From: Bacteroidales bacterium
GTDB taxonomy: Bacteria > Bacteroidota > Bacteroidia > Bacteroidales > P3
DNA: 64,000 nt
Assembly: GCA_009783885.1 (NCBI GenBank)
Contig: WRCN01000004.1
Span: 50,306 to 114,305, forward strand
Direction of reading: 5' to 3'
A model generated the notes under the pieces. The model was not told the DNA's origin. It made no database searches and saw only the letters and a list, made by a program, of their open reading frames with translations. The position numbers were made by a program, and so were the translations under genes. This document shows positions 16,888-24,555 of this stretch, piece by piece. Numbering within the stretch: the first letter of the stretch is position 1; each line of letters begins with the position of its first letter.

Positions 16888-17472
16888 ATGAAAAAATTGT
16901 TTTTTATTAGCACACTTTTTGTAGGTAGTATTTTTTTTACTTCGTGCAACAAAAACGAAATTCTGAAAATTAGTGAAGAAGCGCAAAAAACTATTGATTT
17001 GGCAAAATTCCAGCTACCATCTTTCGACAAATCAATGTCAATGTCAGAGGAGGTGCAAATTGTTCTGTCAAGAAAAGATTTGGGTCTTAATGAGCAAGAA
17101 AACGAATTACGTCGCATCCTGGAACCACAGATTAATCTTGGAAAAGAACTCCACACAGAGATATTAGCCATAATAGAAGCAGATCCTACCATTAGTCTTA
17201 CTGAAGCAGAATACAGCGAAATTTTAGATCTTATGGAAGAACATTTTGCAGAACTTGCCGTTCTTGTAGCAATAATAGCAGATGATCCTTATAGAGGATC
17301 GGTAATGACTTGTTTAGGTCTCGCAGTAGGTATTCTGCAGCTTGGAGAGTTTCTGGCAGGTACAATAACTGCACAAACTGCCATTGCTATCATAAAACAA
17401 GTGGGAAAACGTTATTTAGGTTGGATAGGATTAGGTATTATGATTTATGAATTTGTAACATGTTTAGACTGA
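16888..17472 (+). CDS. Lipoprotein with hydrophobic, glycine-rich C-terminus
   Basis: This 194-residue protein begins with a lipoprotein signal (MKKLFFISTLFVGSIFFTSC, Cys20). The middle (about 25-120) is acidic and helical. The last 60 residues change character: GSVMTCLGLAVGILQLGEFL, then TAQTAIAIIKQVGKRYLGWIGLGIMIYEF, a hydrophobic, glycine-rich stretch like the pore-forming parts of some bacteriocins. I do not recognise the family. With the small membrane protein at 17673 it could form a toxin/immunity-like pair, but this is a guess from composition and position. Confidence 0.7.
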   Translation: MKKLFFISTLFVGSIFFTSCNKNEILKISEEAQKTIDLAKFQLPSFDKSMSMSEEVQIVLSRKDLGLNEQENELRRILEPQINLGKELHTEILAIIEADPTISLTEAEYSEILDLMEEHFAELAVLVAIIADDPYRGSVMTCLGLAVGILQLGEFLAGTITAQTAIAIIKQVGKRYLGWIGLGIMIYEFVTCLD

Positions 17473-17555
17473 CGAAAAGTATAATCCTACATGACAAAGT
17501 TTTTGTTCCGAAATGTGATGAAAATCTATTTTTTTTAACCAAAGGTAAAAAAAAA

Positions 17556-17586
17556 TTGCAAATTTCGGAGAAAATAACTATCTTTG
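17556..17586 (+). promoter_or_regulatory. Promoter of the small membrane protein
   Basis: TTGC (17556-17559), exactly 19 nt, then TATCTTTG (17579-17586). This leaves a leader of about 80 nt before the ATG at 17673. Confidence 0.65.
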
Positions 17587-17672
17587 CAAACTAAGTTGCA
17601 TTTGATAATTGAATCTACCGAAATGTTATAAAAAAAACATAAAATACTGAAAATAAAAAACAATAACAGTAT

Positions 17673-17954
17673 ATGAAAAACAAAAAACATCTCTTTCCTT
17701 TCGTTACAGAAAATTTGACATTTCTCAGTTTGATACTTGTAGCTCTTTCGACTGGTACGTTTAAGTCTGTTGTGTTATTTTGGGTATCATTTGGAATAGT
17801 TATTTTAACCGTGTTTTTATTCACGTACAGATTGCACCAATTGTTGAAGCTTCAAGATAGTAGTACAAAGAAAAGCATTCTAAAAAAAGAAAGACCATAC
17901 GTTATATTGCTTGTTGTTTGCTTTATATTGTTATGTTCGTTTTGGATTAAATAA
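17673..17954 (+). CDS. Small membrane protein, unknown
   Basis: A 93-residue protein with three probable membrane segments (about 13-29 LTFLSLILVALSTGTF, 32-52 VVLFWVSFGIVILTVFLFTY, 73-92 PYVILLVVCFILLCSFW) and a basic cytoplasmic loop (STKKSILKKERP). No family recognised. It has its own promoter and a terminator behind it (18001-18040). Size and shape would fit an immunity protein or a membrane anchor. Confidence 0.65.
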   Translation: MKNKKHLFPFVTENLTFLSLILVALSTGTFKSVVLFWVSFGIVILTVFLFTYRLHQLLKLQDSSTKKSILKKERPYVILLVVCFILLCSFWIK

Positions 17955-18000
17955 TTCCACTTGCATGAACATTCTAGTCCGTGCGTTTCTCACGGTATTC

Positions 18001-18040
18001 AGGCAGGTTGTTGAGCATAGTCGAAACTCCTGCCTTTTTT
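18001..18040 (+). terminator. Terminator after the small membrane protein
   Basis: AGGCAGG (18001-18007) pairs with CCTGCCT (18029-18035), followed by TTTTTT. A second small hairpin, CCGTG...CACGG, lies just upstream (about 17979-17994). Confidence 0.7.
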
Positions 18041-18139
18041 ATTATGCTTTGTTTACAATGCTTTACAAGGTTTTAGTTAAAAATTCCTAATTTTAACACT
18101 TTTTAACTAAAATTTTTTGGTCAGACTATTTTTTTGTTG

Positions 18140-18147
18140 TAACTTTG
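18140..18147 (+). promoter_or_regulatory. -7 element of the RAYT gene, in a duplicated 27-bp block
   Basis: TAACTTTG lies 10 bp before the ATG at 18158. The surrounding 27 bp (18129-18155) are identical to the block before the nuclease-like gene (20893-20919). Confidence 0.6.
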
Positions 18148-18157
18148 CAGAAAAATT

Positions 18158-18832
18158 ATGTCAACAGACCTATTTCGAAGCAGATACCGTGTGGAATCAC
18201 ATCGATTGCGAGGATGGAATTATGCAAATACAGGGTATTATTTCATAACCATAGCAACGGCTTTTCGCGAGCATATTTTTGGGCATGTAGAAAACGACAA
18301 AATGATTTTAAATGAAATCGGAGAAATCGTACAAAATGAATTTATAAAATCATTTGCCATACGTTCCGAATTGTCATTGGGTAAATTTGTTTTAATGCCT
18401 AACCATTTGCATACGATTGTTGGGTTGGAAAATCCGCATTTCGAACGACCGTGTAGAGACGCACGGCCGTGCGTCTCTACGATGATGACGACGATAACGC
18501 CAACAACACGTCCGATACCACACCGTCAACCCAAATCCATTTCATCATTTGTGGCGGGATTTAAATCGGCGACCATACAAAAAATTAATGATTGGATTGA
18601 TTCTATGGATTCCGTACAGGCGCATGGCATTGTAGAGACGCACGGCCGTGCGTCTCTACAGGTCGATAATCGCATGGTTTTACAAAAATATAATCGCCAA
18701 AATCCATTATGGCAACCAAATTACCATGACCGCGTTATTCGTAATCAACGCGAATATACAAACATTGCAAATTACATCATTGAAAATCCACAACGATGGC
18801 GTGAAGACCGTTTTTTTGTTGAGAAGACTTGA
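18158..18832 (+). CDS. REP-associated tyrosine transposase (RAYT, Y1/HUH family)
   Basis: This 224-residue protein has the RAYT layout: YRVESHRLRGWNYANTGYYFITIAT, the HUH metal site in LMPNHLHTIVGL (about 85-95), and the helix that normally carries the nucleophile Tyr near the end (NQREYTNIANYIIENPQRW). RAYTs nick and move short extragenic palindromes. This gene itself holds two copies of a 28-30 bp perfect palindrome (18453-18480 and 18631-18660) that add about ten residues each at positions 99-107 and 158-167 without breaking the frame. Its stop codon lies in sequence shared with the start of the duplicated ftsZ tail. Confidence 0.88.
   Translation: MSTDLFRSRYRVESHRLRGWNYANTGYYFITIATAFREHIFGHVENDKMILNEIGEIVQNEFIKSFAIRSELSLGKFVLMPNHLHTIVGLENPHFERPCRDARPCVSTMMTTITPTTRPIPHRQPKSISSFVAGFKSATIQKINDWIDSMDSVQAHGIVETHGRASLQVDNRMVLQKYNRQNPLWQPNYHDRVIRNQREYTNIANYIIENPQRWREDRFFVEKT
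18453..18480. repeat. Palindrome family 1, copy in the RAYT gene
   Basis: Perfect 28-bp palindrome with arm GTAGAGACGCACGG. In this reading frame it encodes RDARPCVST. Other copies are at 18631-18660 and 42947-42974. Confidence 0.9.
18631..18660. repeat. Palindrome family 1, second copy in the RAYT gene
   Basis: Perfect 30-bp palindrome with the same arm and one more pair at the ends. Here it is read in another frame as VETHGRASL, the same peptide as the copy at the end of the 43748-42918 protein. Confidence 0.9.
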
Positions 18833-18839
18833 AAGCGTA

Positions 18840-18932
18840 CTAATCCACGTTATCGTGCAAATAACTGTTTCGTTCCACACGACCATCTTCGGTGAGATTG
18901 AAACGCGGTGCTTCAGACGTTGAAGAATGGGA
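18840..18932 (-). pseudogene. Duplicated 3' end of ftsZ
   Basis: On the minus strand this encodes SHSSTSEAPRFNLTEDGRVE and then RNSYLHDNVD and a stop. It matches the last 30 residues of FtsZ (21462-21551) with only one amino-acid change (Ser for Thr at the first position). The DNA differs at several third codon positions (for example GGT/GGG, GTG/GTA, CGA/AGA, GAA/GAG). So the copy derives from a diverged, functional ftsZ and not from a recent duplication of the resident gene. It begins right at the RAYT stop and ends about 12 bp before the RhuM stop. Confidence 0.88.
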
Positions 18933-18944
18933 GTTGTAGATTTT

Positions 18945-19940
18945 TTATTTCTTTGTTTTATCTTCCAACATTTTCAAACTCCCTAAATAGTTTTTTTCTG
19001 CTTCGCTTAATGTTTTCTGTTGATACTTTTTGTACTCTGTGGTGGCTTTATCTACAGCTTGCTCGTGGCTTACACTTCCTGCATTGAGCAACAAATTTTC
19101 GCCACTCATGGTTAAGATTCTGTCTAAATGTTCTGCCCAGTTTTTCATTGTCATCGCAACCTCACGCTCTGCCTGTCGTTCGGCAAAATCTAAATATCCC
19201 GAAACGATTTGACCAAGCGAACGTAACTCCTTTTCATTTAGGTAATTTTTCGCAATCACAACATCTTTTAGATACGGGCGATTGCCCGGAAATGTCATCA
19301 ATCCCATAAATTCTTTTTCCGCATCAACACGAGTATAAATCACTTCGGCTGCGGTTTGTCCGTGAACAGCGTAATGAATTTTGTTTTGTACTTTTTTGAA
19401 AAATTCTATTGATATTTTTGAATGTGGGTCGTAATCAATACTTGTTGCATAAATGTCCAAAACTTGACGATAAAAAACTTTTTCGGAAGCACGAATATCT
19501 CGAATGCGTTGTAGAAGTTCTTGCCAATAACCGCCACCGCCAAGATTTTTCAAGCGTTCATCGTCCATTGTAAATCCTTTGCGGATATATTCGTTGAGTC
19601 GTTTGGTAGCCCATTGCCTAAATTGAGTGCCACGCAACGATTTTACACGATAGCCTACTGAAATTATGACATCAAGGTTATAAAAATTAGTGGGTTTGGT
19701 AGAAAAATCGGAAATTCCGATTTTTCTCACACTATCGTTTTCCTGCAACTCATTTTCGGCGTAGATATTTAAAATATGCTCGTTGATTGTGGAGCGTGAT
19801 TTTTCAAACAGATTTGCCATACCATCTATTGATAGCCAAACCGTTTCGTCTTCTAATCGAACGTCTATTGATATTTTTTCATCTTCAGTTTTGAAAATCA
19901 AAAACTCAGATTCGTTGTTTGTTTTTTCGGGTTTATTCAT
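18945..19940 (-). CDS. RhuM-family protein
   Basis: This 331-residue protein matches the virulence RhuM family: LEDETVWLSIDGMANLFEKS, STINEHILNIY, FYNLDVIISVGYRVKSLRGT, FRQWATKRLNEYIRKGFTMD (about 75-125), RIRDIRASEKVFYRQVLDIY. RhuM genes are often found inside type I restriction-modification operons and on islands; their biochemical role is not settled. Here it lies downstream of a membrane protein and an hsdS remnant on the same strand, consistent with the leftovers of such a locus. Confidence 0.9.
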   Translation of the reverse strand: MNKPEKTNNESEFLIFKTEDEKISIDVRLEDETVWLSIDGMANLFEKSRSTINEHILNIYAENELQENDSVRKIGISDFSTKPTNFYNLDVIISVGYRVKSLRGTQFRQWATKRLNEYIRKGFTMDDERLKNLGGGGYWQELLQRIRDIRASEKVFYRQVLDIYATSIDYDPHSKISIEFFKKVQNKIHYAVHGQTAAEVIYTRVDAEKEFMGLMTFPGNRPYLKDVVIAKNYLNEKELRSLGQIVSGYLDFAERQAEREVAMTMKNWAEHLDRILTMSGENLLLNAGSVSHEQAVDKATTEYKKYQQKTLSEAEKNYLGSLKMLEDKTKK

Positions 19941-19961
19941 GATTTTTGTAAAGGTACGGTT

Positions 19962-20639
19962 TTATTTTTTGTGTTGTTCATTTTTTTGTTGCGGTGGCGT
20001 GTCCGTAAATACATCGTATCCTAAATAATTAACTATTGCTCGCTCTATTTTATAGATATAATTTCTGTAAAAAGGGTTTTGCAATAAATCAAAATATTGT
20101 CTTTGAAATTGCTTTTTTGCCTCTTTTTGATACTCATCGCCCGTTAACCCGTTGCATTTATCAATATAATATGGCAAATAAGCATTTTTCTTGTATTGTA
20201 AAAATCCCTTTAATATGGGAACAAAATCATTTTTCAAAGTGTTTGAAACATAATCTTTATCTAAATTGTTATTTTGCAAAAACACTGTAAATTTATCTGC
20301 ACCGCTCAAATTTGTATTTTGTATAAATCTTCGTTGTTCGTTTAACATTTCTTGTCTATCAGATAAACGAGTTAACTGATGGTTAGATATGCAACCATAA
20401 CCCGTCTTAAATTCGCAAATAAGACACTTCATTTTATCTTTGAATTTCACAATATCAAAATTATCTTCACTCTGATTTTTCTGTTCGATGCTTTTAGACA
20501 ATTCTTTCATTATTAAAGGACTTAGCGTAGAGTCATCAGGTTTCTTTTTTTTGCATAAATTCCAAATAAAAGTGATAACAACAATTCCAATACCTCCAAA
20601 TAGAAAATTAATTATTTTATTTTCAATAATCCACTCCAT
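19962..20639 (-). CDS. Membrane-anchored protein of unknown function
   Basis: A 225-residue protein with one N-terminal membrane segment (about 10-28, FLFGGIGIVVITFIWNL) followed by a basic stretch (CKKKKPDD) and a soluble helical domain with four cysteines spread over it (MKCLICEF, GYGC, DKCNG). No known domain recognised. It starts 7 bp after the hsdS remnant and is followed by RhuM after 21 bp, so the three look like one transcription unit. Confidence 0.65.
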   Translation of the reverse strand: MEWIIENKIINFLFGGIGIVVITFIWNLCKKKKPDDSTLSPLIMKELSKSIEQKNQSEDNFDIVKFKDKMKCLICEFKTGYGCISNHQLTRLSDRQEMLNEQRRFIQNTNLSGADKFTVFLQNNNLDKDYVSNTLKNDFVPILKGFLQYKKNAYLPYYIDKCNGLTGDEYQKEAKKQFQRQYFDLLQNPFYRNYIYKIERAIVNYLGYDVFTDTPPQQKNEQHKK

Positions 20640-20645
20640 AATTTT

Positions 20646-20798
20646 TTATTTTTCAATCTCCATCTCCACCAAACCTTTCGCCTCCTCCAACAACCGCTCA
20701 CTTTCCCTGCGAAGCGTAAAACTTTCTTGGATTAAGTCTGCTATTTATTGTTGTTTTGGTTCATCAATAATTGGAATTATGATGCTTTTACCATGTGC
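20646..20798 (-). pseudogene. hsdS: Remnant of hsdS, C-terminal end of a type I restriction specificity subunit
   Basis: The minus strand reads IIIPIIDEPKQQ, a TAA stop, then IADLIQESFTLRRESERLLE and EAKGLVEMEIEK and the final stop. This is the conserved C-terminal helix region of type I specificity subunits. Everything before it is missing and an in-frame stop replaces a likely Lys codon, so it cannot work. A minus-strand -7-like TAACTTTG (20818-20811) lies directly upstream and may now drive the two following genes. Confidence 0.75.
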
Positions 20799-20903
20799 TC
20801 AAATTTTCTGCAAAGTTACGCAAAATATTTGAGTTATTAAAGTTAAATTTTTCATATTAAAATCTAATTTTTCGACCTCATTAGTTTTTTAATTTTTTTG
20901 TTG

Positions 20904-20911
20904 TAACTTTG
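20904..20911 (+). promoter_or_regulatory. -7 element of the nuclease-like gene, in a duplicated 27-bp block
   Basis: TAACTTTG lies 17 bp before the ATG at 20929. The block 20893-20919 is identical to 18129-18155 before the RAYT gene. Confidence 0.6.
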
Positions 20912-20928
20912 CAGAAAAAATAACTGTT

Positions 20929-21465
20929 ATGGAACAAGAAGCTGCAAAAATAGAATCTGCTCAAACATTTGAGGAACTTCTTACGATCATGAAGGAAACT
21001 ACACAATCCATAAGGGAACTTCGTGAATCGCAAAAAAATATTTCCAAAGAAGTTGGCGGAATAGCCAACAGTAATGGCTATTTTGCTGAGGAATATTTTA
21101 GAAATGCTTTCGAACATGAGCCTGTTTTTGCAGGCGAACATTTTGATATAATGAAAGAAAATATCAGAGTTGCAAATGCAGAACAAGAAGACGAATACGA
21201 TATTGTGCTGTATAACAAAGAAAATATTGCGATTATCGAAACCAAATACAAAGCCAGAGTAAGTGATATCAGCGATGTCATTAAAAAAGCAGATTCGTTT
21301 CGTCAGTGGTTTCCGTATTACAAAAATCACAACATTTATTTAGGTTTGGCGGGTCTAACATTTGATAACAAAGTTATTTCCAAAGCCAAAGAAAAAGGTA
21401 TCGCCATCATTCGCCAAAAAGGCGGAAAAACAATTGTCAGCGATAAAAATTTGAAAGCATATTAA
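20929..21465 (+). CDS. PD-(D/E)XK nuclease-like protein
   Basis: This 178-residue protein has an N-terminal coiled-coil (about 1-45, ELLTIMKETTQSIRELRESQ) and a C-terminal domain with the restriction-endonuclease-like core: DEYDIVLYNKENIAIIETKYKA (about 87-108), giving Asp...Glu-x-Lys, then a helix with DSFRQWFPYYK and strands IYLGLAGL and IAIIRQKGG. It resembles the DUF3782-type families with a coiled-coil in front. Its last 4 bp overlap the end of ftsZ tail to tail, and its last codons match the end of the RAYT gene region. A role in DNA cleavage or repair is inferred from the motif only. Confidence 0.75.
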   Translation: MEQEAAKIESAQTFEELLTIMKETTQSIRELRESQKNISKEVGGIANSNGYFAEEYFRNAFEHEPVFAGEHFDIMKENIRVANAEQEDEYDIVLYNKENIAIIETKYKARVSDISDVIKKADSFRQWFPYYKNHNIYLGLAGLTFDNKVISKAKEKGIAIIRQKGGKTIVSDKNLKAY

Positions 21466-23033
21466 TCCACGTTATCATGCAAATAACTGTTTCTCTCTAC
21501 ACGCCCATCCTCGGTGAGATTGAAACGCGGTGCTTCAGATGTAGACGAATGTGTGGGTTCTGTCAATGGCACTTGACGGCGCATATAAGCAGGCACCCGC
21601 TCGAGTTCTTCCAAACCTTCAGGGGTTTTAACCTTAGCACTCACATCGCGGGCAACGCTCATATCACGAAGTTGTTGAATACGATTTGTGCTTTGTGCTT
21701 GAAATCGTTCGGAATTTATGGTCGGAGGCTCAGATTTTGAACGCTCATACTGTTCAAAACGCAAATGCGGCTCTTCTTTCGGTAGTTCGCTTACCACTTG
21801 CATTTTAGGCGGTGCGGGACTGCGTTGAGCATACAAATCTAAAGAGGCTTCCAAACTATTTGAATGTGCTACAGGTTCTGTTTCCGTCTTGCTAATGATG
21901 CGAATATCGTCCAATTTATCTTCGGATGTAAATTCATATTGAGATAAATCGGTTGCTTCGGGAGTTTCCAAAAATAGAGTTTGCGGTGGAGTTTTCGTAG
22001 GTGTAGGACGATCCAACTCTACTACAATAGGTGCTTTTTTCTCAAATATCTCGCTTTCCGAAAATCCTGTTGCAATAAGGGTTACAGAGATTTTTTCGCC
22101 GAGATTTTCATCTTTTCCTGCTCCCCAAATCACATCAACATCGCTACCGGTTGCTTTTTTTACAAAGTGTGTGATGTCTTTAAATTCGCTCATCGTTACC
22201 TCATTCTCTAACGACGACGAAATATAAATTAATACATTTTTCGCACCATTGATATTGCTATCGTTGAGCAATGGCGATTCAACGGCTTGCATTACAGCCT
22301 TGATAGCGCGATCGTCGCCTTCTGCTAAACCGCACCCCATCAGAGCTACACCGCTGTTTTGCATCACCGTATTCACATCGCGGAAGTCAACTTGATAAGT
22401 TGAATGAACGGTAATGATTTCGGAAATCCCTTTAACCGCCGTACTCAAAATCTCATTTGCCAAAGCAAAGGCTTTGCTCATGGTTAATTCGCCATATTCG
22501 TCAAGTTTATCATTGTTGATGATGAGAATGGCGTCCACGTGTTTGCGAAGTTCGGCAATGCCGTCTTTGGCTTGCAAAACGCGTTTGCGACCTTCAATGC
22601 TGAACGGTGTTGTGACCACAGCAACTGTCAGAATGCGCTTCACTTCTTCATCATCAAGTTCGATTTCTTTCAAAAGTTGTGCTATCACAGGCGCCGCACC
22701 TGTTCCTGTTCCACCGCCCATACCGGCTGTGATAAATACCATTTGCGTATTGTTTGCAAACAAAGACTTAATTTCCTCGGATTTCTCAAGGGCTGCTTTT
22801 TGGGCAACAACCGGATTATTTCCGGCGCCTAACCCTTTACCCAATTGTATTTTATTGGGAATCGCACTGTTGTCCAACGCAGTTGCATCAGTGTTGCAAA
22901 CAATGAAATCAACACCGGTAATACCACGTTCATACATGTGGTTTACAGCGTTATTTCCACCGCCACCAACACCTATAACCTTAATGTAGGACGATTGATG
23001 AAGCGGGAAATCGAATTTGAGAATATCTTCCAT
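21462..23033 (-). CDS. ftsZ: Cell division protein FtsZ
   Basis: The tubulin-like GTPase that forms the division ring. The N-terminal domain shows VIGVGGGGNNAVNHM and the GTP signature GMGGGTGTGAAP (about 103-114), followed by the T7-loop region (NNDKLDEYGELTMSKAFALAN). After the GTPase core (about 320 residues) there is a long charged linker and a C-terminal tail. I choose the ATG at 23033 (MEDILKFDFP), since two upstream ATGs (23042, 23054) lie at or before the expected transcript start of a -7-like TAATTTTG (23063-23056). It is the last gene of the dcw cluster. Its final 90 bp have a diverged copy at 18840-18932. Confidence 0.97.
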   Translation of the reverse strand: MEDILKFDFPLHQSSYIKVIGVGGGGNNAVNHMYERGITGVDFIVCNTDATALDNSAIPNKIQLGKGLGAGNNPVVAQKAALEKSEEIKSLFANNTQMVFITAGMGGGTGTGAAPVIAQLLKEIELDDEEVKRILTVAVVTTPFSIEGRKRVLQAKDGIAELRKHVDAILIINNDKLDEYGELTMSKAFALANEILSTAVKGISEIITVHSTYQVDFRDVNTVMQNSGVALMGCGLAEGDDRAIKAVMQAVESPLLNDSNINGAKNVLIYISSSLENEVTMSEFKDITHFVKKATGSDVDVIWGAGKDENLGEKISVTLIATGFSESEIFEKKAPIVVELDRPTPTKTPPQTLFLETPEATDLSQYEFTSEDKLDDIRIISKTETEPVAHSNSLEASLDLYAQRSPAPPKMQVVSELPKEEPHLRFEQYERSKSEPPTINSERFQAQSTNRIQQLRDMSVARDVSAKVKTPEGLEELERVPAYMRRQVPLTEPTHSSTSEAPRFNLTEDGRVERNSYLHDNVD

Positions 23034-23129
23034 TGCGTTCATTATTTTATTCATGCAAAATTACCTAAATAAAACGGTTTTTTGTATGGATGTTCCGTGT
23101 TTTTATTCACTTTAAATTGTTAATTTCTA

Positions 23130-24464
23130 TTAATCTTCCTTTATGTCGTTTTCCATAAATCCATCTAAGCCGTCGAGCAAGCGCTTTTTCAAACTAATCC
23201 ACAAACTTTTAGACCTGTTTTTTTCTTGTTTTTTCGGTTTAGCAGCAGGAAGCTCTTCGACAGGATTTTCTTCAATAGGACTTTCTTCAATTTTCGGAAT
23301 TTCCAGCGGTTCTTCCAGATCGAATCCTGCCATAACCAATCCCACACCAGTTGCATAAGCCGGATTGGCAATTTCATTGTTTTTTTCAGATGCAGACAGA
23401 TGTTCGGTAGGATAACCTATTCGAGTGTCCGTACGGGTTACAAATTCGGTAAGTTGAATCACGTGTTTTAATTTTGCACCGCCACCCGTGAGAACAATAC
23501 CCGCAATCAATTTGTTCTCATAACCCGATGCTCTGATTTCGTTTAGTACAAGTTCCAAAATCTCCTCCATTCGCGCCTGAATAATACCGGAAAGATTTTT
23601 TCGGGAAATTTCTTTTGCAGGTCTGCCCCTCAATCCGGGAATAGAAATAATGACATCTTCCTTGGTGGCTTCTGCCAAAGCATATCCAAACTCTTCTTTA
23701 AGTTTTTTGGCTTGTGTATCAATGATAAGGCAGCCGCTTTGAATATCTTCGGTAATTGCGTTTCCGCCAAGCGCAATTACAGCGGTATGACGAGGTTTGT
23801 CGTCGTGGTGATAAATAGCAATATCTGTTGTCCCTCCGCCAATATCTACAAGAGCAACTCCCGCGGCACAATCTTTGTCGTCTAACACAGCTAATGCCGA
23901 TGCCAAAGGCTCCAAGATCAAATCTTTCACTTCCAAACCTGCTTTTTCTACACTGCGTTGGATGTTTTTAATTGCAGAATACTGTCCGGTGATGATGTGA
24001 AAATTCGCTGCTAATGTACGTCCGGACATACCTACCGGATCATTGATTTCGGGAACATTATCAACAATAAATTCTTGCGGAATAACATGTAGAATTTTTT
24101 CTCCGGGCTCTACTTGAATTTTTTTCATCAAATTGACAAAATCTTCAACTTCGGCTTTCGTGATTTCCTCGTCGCTGGTGCGAATAATTTCGTTACGTCG
24201 CTGAAAACTACGAATGTGCTGCCCAGCAATACCAACGTAAACATCCTTGATTTTATGATGTGAAATCAGTTCAGCTTTTTCTACGGCTATTCGGATAGAT
24301 TCCACCGTTTTGTCGATGTTCATGACCGAACCTCGCATAACACCTGCGGAAGGTGTATCGCCAATACCTAAAATTTCGATTTTACCATGTTCATTTTTTT
24401 GTGCGACAATGACCGCAATTTTTGTGGTGCCAATGTCTAATCCTACTACAATGTTCGTTTTCAT
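23130..24464 (-). CDS. ftsA: Cell division protein FtsA
   Basis: This 444-residue actin-like ATPase ties the FtsZ ring to the membrane. The ATPase motifs are VVGLDIGTTKIAVIV (about 5-19), the FtsA-specific 1C domain region, ALVDIGGGTTDIAIY (about 205-219) and IVLTGGGAKLKHV. The C-terminus has an acidic/proline-rich linker (EESPIEENPVEELP) and a basic amphipathic end (SLWISLKKRLLDGLDGF) that should be the membrane-targeting helix. It lies between ftsQ and ftsZ in the standard order. Confidence 0.96.
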   Translation of the reverse strand: MKTNIVVGLDIGTTKIAVIVAQKNEHGKIEILGIGDTPSAGVMRGSVMNIDKTVESIRIAVEKAELISHHKIKDVYVGIAGQHIRSFQRRNEIIRTSDEEITKAEVEDFVNLMKKIQVEPGEKILHVIPQEFIVDNVPEINDPVGMSGRTLAANFHIITGQYSAIKNIQRSVEKAGLEVKDLILEPLASALAVLDDKDCAAGVALVDIGGGTTDIAIYHHDDKPRHTAVIALGGNAITEDIQSGCLIIDTQAKKLKEEFGYALAEATKEDVIISIPGLRGRPAKEISRKNLSGIIQARMEEILELVLNEIRASGYENKLIAGIVLTGGGAKLKHVIQLTEFVTRTDTRIGYPTEHLSASEKNNEIANPAYATGVGLVMAGFDLEEPLEIPKIEESPIEENPVEELPAAKPKKQEKNRSKSLWISLKKRLLDGLDGFMENDIKED

Positions 24465-24489
24465 ATTTCTAAGTTTTTTATTTATTTTG

Positions 24490-24552
24490 CTGTTAATGGT
24501 TAGTGATTAATGGTTAATTTTTTTCTAATCATTAACCACTAATCATCAATCA
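24490..24552. repeat. Inverted repeat between ftsA and ftsQ
   Basis: An imperfect palindrome is built from GGTTAGTGATTAATGGTTAA and the complementary TTAACCACTAATCATCAATC around a T-rich centre. It may act as a hairpin in the transcript. Confidence 0.6.
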
Positions 24553-24555
24553 TTT

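Noticed and set aside
22414..22989. A 191-codon plus-strand open frame opposite ftsZ
   Set aside because: It is antisense to the conserved FtsZ GTPase domain, has no promoter or recognisable motif, and its composition follows from the complementary strand.
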